A stretch of DNA of 35,181 nucleotides from Neomegalonema perideroedes DSM 15528. Its GTDB lineage: Bacteria > Pseudomonadota > Alphaproteobacteria > Rhodobacterales > Rhodobacteraceae. Where the stretch lies: the NCBI RefSeq assembly GCF_000374145.1, contig NZ_KB893667.1, positions 1-35,181 on the forward strand, written 5' to 3'. Both the position numbers and the translations under genes were made by a program. The notes beneath the pieces are model-generated. The model was not told the origin of the DNA. It ran no database searches and saw only the letters and a list, made by a program, of their open reading frames with translations. Shown piece by piece: positions 34,096 to 35,181 of the stretch. Position 1 is the first letter of the stretch, and every line of letters begins with the position of its first letter.

Positions 34096-34378
34096 AAACA
34101 GCGGGGGTGAATTTCACCGCGCTCTACTGAGAAGCCTTTTCCATCGAAGCCGATCAGGCTTCGCATCGTGAAAAAGCAGTTAACGCCTTTGAGTGAGCGC
34201 GAACAAATTGGTTGGAAAACGCCCTAAAATCAGGGCGCGCCAGACGACCGACTCTGAAGAAGCGTCGATAGGGAGCGGCTTCCTTGCCGAATGAGACCAC
34301 AAGGCCGGACAAGAACAAGTTGAAGGGTCGTTACGTGAGACGAGCCGGACGAATTTTCTGCATTCTCTGGACGTCTCC
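34096..34378. other. Gene-free stretch with small hairpins
   Basis: Contains GAAGCC-GATCA-GGCTTC (34146-34162) and CGCCCT-AAAATC-AGGGCG (34220-34237), both short perfect stems. No coding frame is supported. The first could end the beta-propeller transcript. Confidence 0.35.
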
Positions 34379-34520
34379 TGTTTTTCCTTTGTGGATTTAG
34401 CGCGTCGGGCTTTGCCTTTGATGAGCGGGGGTTCTTTGCTGACCTTGAGCTATCTGGGCTCGGAGCGGGTTCCCCCGAACTACAACGTGATGGGAGTGGC
34501 GAAGGCCGCGCTTCCCGCCA
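34379..34520 (+). pseudogene. fabI: fabI remnant (central segment)
   Basis: The frame from about 34391 reads MDLARRALPLMSGGSLLTLSYLGSERVPPNYNVMGVAKAAL, the FabI segment covering the catalytic Tyr-x6-Lys region (Tyr of PNYNVMG, Lys of VAKAAL). Family resemblance ends sharply after AAL, where [10 protein letters not shown] would follow; instead unrelated sequence (PATSEKAVATLAEK ...) continues. The upstream N-terminal half is also missing. It overlaps the left-end remnant in about 70 bases, but differs from it by several substitutions and lacks that copy's two-base deletion. The two are therefore separate copies, not one repeated stretch. Confidence 0.72.
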
Positions 34521-35016
34521 CCTCTGAGAAGGCAGTTGCGACCTTGGCGGAGAAACCTGGCCATGAAGAGGCGATCCTCACCGTTCAGGAAAATGTCACG
34601 CAATTAAAAGACCTAATTGAGAAGATCTCCGCTAACAGCGCGGAGCTCTCCGATCAAAACCCTCAACAGGAATTACCGCCTTCACCTTCTCCGAGCCCCT
34701 GGCATCTGCCGTTCGAGGCCAACATCTCGCCGCGCCGCGCTCGATCTGCCTCCAGGCCACTACGTGTGGCTTGCGAAATTCTCATTGGCCGACCGTGATC
34801 GGGTGCTGCAGGTTCTGGGTTTACATAAACTAAAATAAAATTCCTGGTGTATATTGAATATGATCATAAGATAACTCTTAGAAAGCCAAGATAAATATAC
34901 AGGCATGGTGTTTTTATTCCATGCATGTGGTTTGTTGGGGTGTAATTATTTTATAATATGCAGGTTTATATTTAATGGATTTATTATATTTATTTTCCAA
35001 ATAATTAAGGTTTTTT
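34521..35016. other. Unassigned tail and AT-rich region
   Basis: An open frame continues from the fabI remnant to 34798 (glutamine/proline-rich, with QLKDLIEKISANSAEL). A second frame ends LPPGHYVWLAKFSLADRDRVLQVLGLHKLK at 34838. Neither matches a family I know. From about 34830 to the window end the DNA is strongly AT-rich, like 11.1-11.5 kb and 19.2-19.4 kb. Confidence 0.35.
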
Positions 35017-35121
35017 ATGTTTAGTTTTTTCAGTTACTTCTTGAAGCCAGTGTTGCGCCTGACGCGGTTTGATAGGGCAGTTTCGGGAACGATTTTGAAA
35101 TTATCACGGCACCATTTTTAA
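35017..35121 (+). CDS. Possible small basic protein, 34 aa
   Basis: AAGG stands seven bases before an ATG that opens MFSFFSYFLKPVLRLTRFDR, continuing to a TAA at 35119-35121. It has a hydrophobic start, then a basic tail (KLSRHHF). The ribosome binding site is the main support. It could be a leader peptide, a truncated gene or chance. No family recognised. Confidence 0.25.
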   Translation: MFSFFSYFLKPVLRLTRFDRAVSGTILKLSRHHF

Positions 35122-35181
35122 ACAATGAATTCAAGATTCAAGATTTTATCTGTGGTTTTATTTTGGTTTTTATTTTTATAT

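Overview
The window looks like accessory DNA of a GC-rich alphaproteobacterium, most like Rhodobacterales/Paracoccus or related plasmid-bearing groups. This rests on family content (ArdC, DUF2958, strawberry-notch-type helicase/methylase and DUF2493 plasmid-backbone proteins; siderophore-type ABC exporter; AcnB; thiolase/acyl-CoA ligase cluster) and on base composition. No search was run, so the taxonomy is inference. No rRNA, tRNA or CRISPR was seen.

Layout. (1) 1-2.7 kb is a graveyard: remnants of fabI, a TPR-like protein, a formyltransferase and a siderophore-type ABC transporter whose ATPase domain has lost everything between Walker A and the D-loop. (2) 2.8-5.15 kb holds an intact LysR regulator, divergent from a frameshifted NAD-dependent epimerase, then a frameshifted quinol/antibiotic-biosynthesis-type monooxygenase. 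(3) 5.4-9.9 kb is a collinear but decayed plasmid backbone: ArdC, DUF2958, an unassigned gene, an antitoxin-of-TA-stability-like gene, a MarR fragment, a strawberry-notch methylase and a DUF2493 (SLOG) protein, nearly all with frameshifts or stops. (4) 9.9-14.3 kb is an AT-richer island: a 164-bp inverted-repeat element, an unknown 406-aa protein with two C-terminal membrane segments, a GNAT acetyltransferase, an archaeal-adenylate-kinase-like P-loop kinase and an ASCH-domain protein, all with open frames. (5) 14.5-16.6 kb is a divergent AraC regulator / aldo-keto reductase pair. (6) 16.8-18.1 kb is a truncated ParD-type antitoxin and an intact DUF3825 protein, followed by unassigned debris and an AT-rich patch to 19.44 kb.

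(7) 19.7-34.1 kb is a GC-rich, undamaged block with tight gene packing: LysR/SDR divergent pair, a discoidin-like protein, acnB, then a TetR regulator divergent from SDR, saccharopine-dehydrogenase-like reductase, acyl-CoA ligase, thiolase-like protein, outer-membrane MetA-type channel and a beta-propeller protein. The last set reads as one regulated uptake and beta-oxidation-like catabolic operon for an unidentified carboxylic acid or ring compound. (8) 34.1-35.18 kb returns to debris: a second fabI remnant and AT-rich sequence.

The most interesting parts are the 11.4-14.3 kb island (an unknown membrane protein beside GNAT, kinase and ASCH genes, intact among wreckage), the DUF3825 gene, the catabolic operon with paired TGAC...GTCA operator-like sites, and fabI remnants at both ends of the window.
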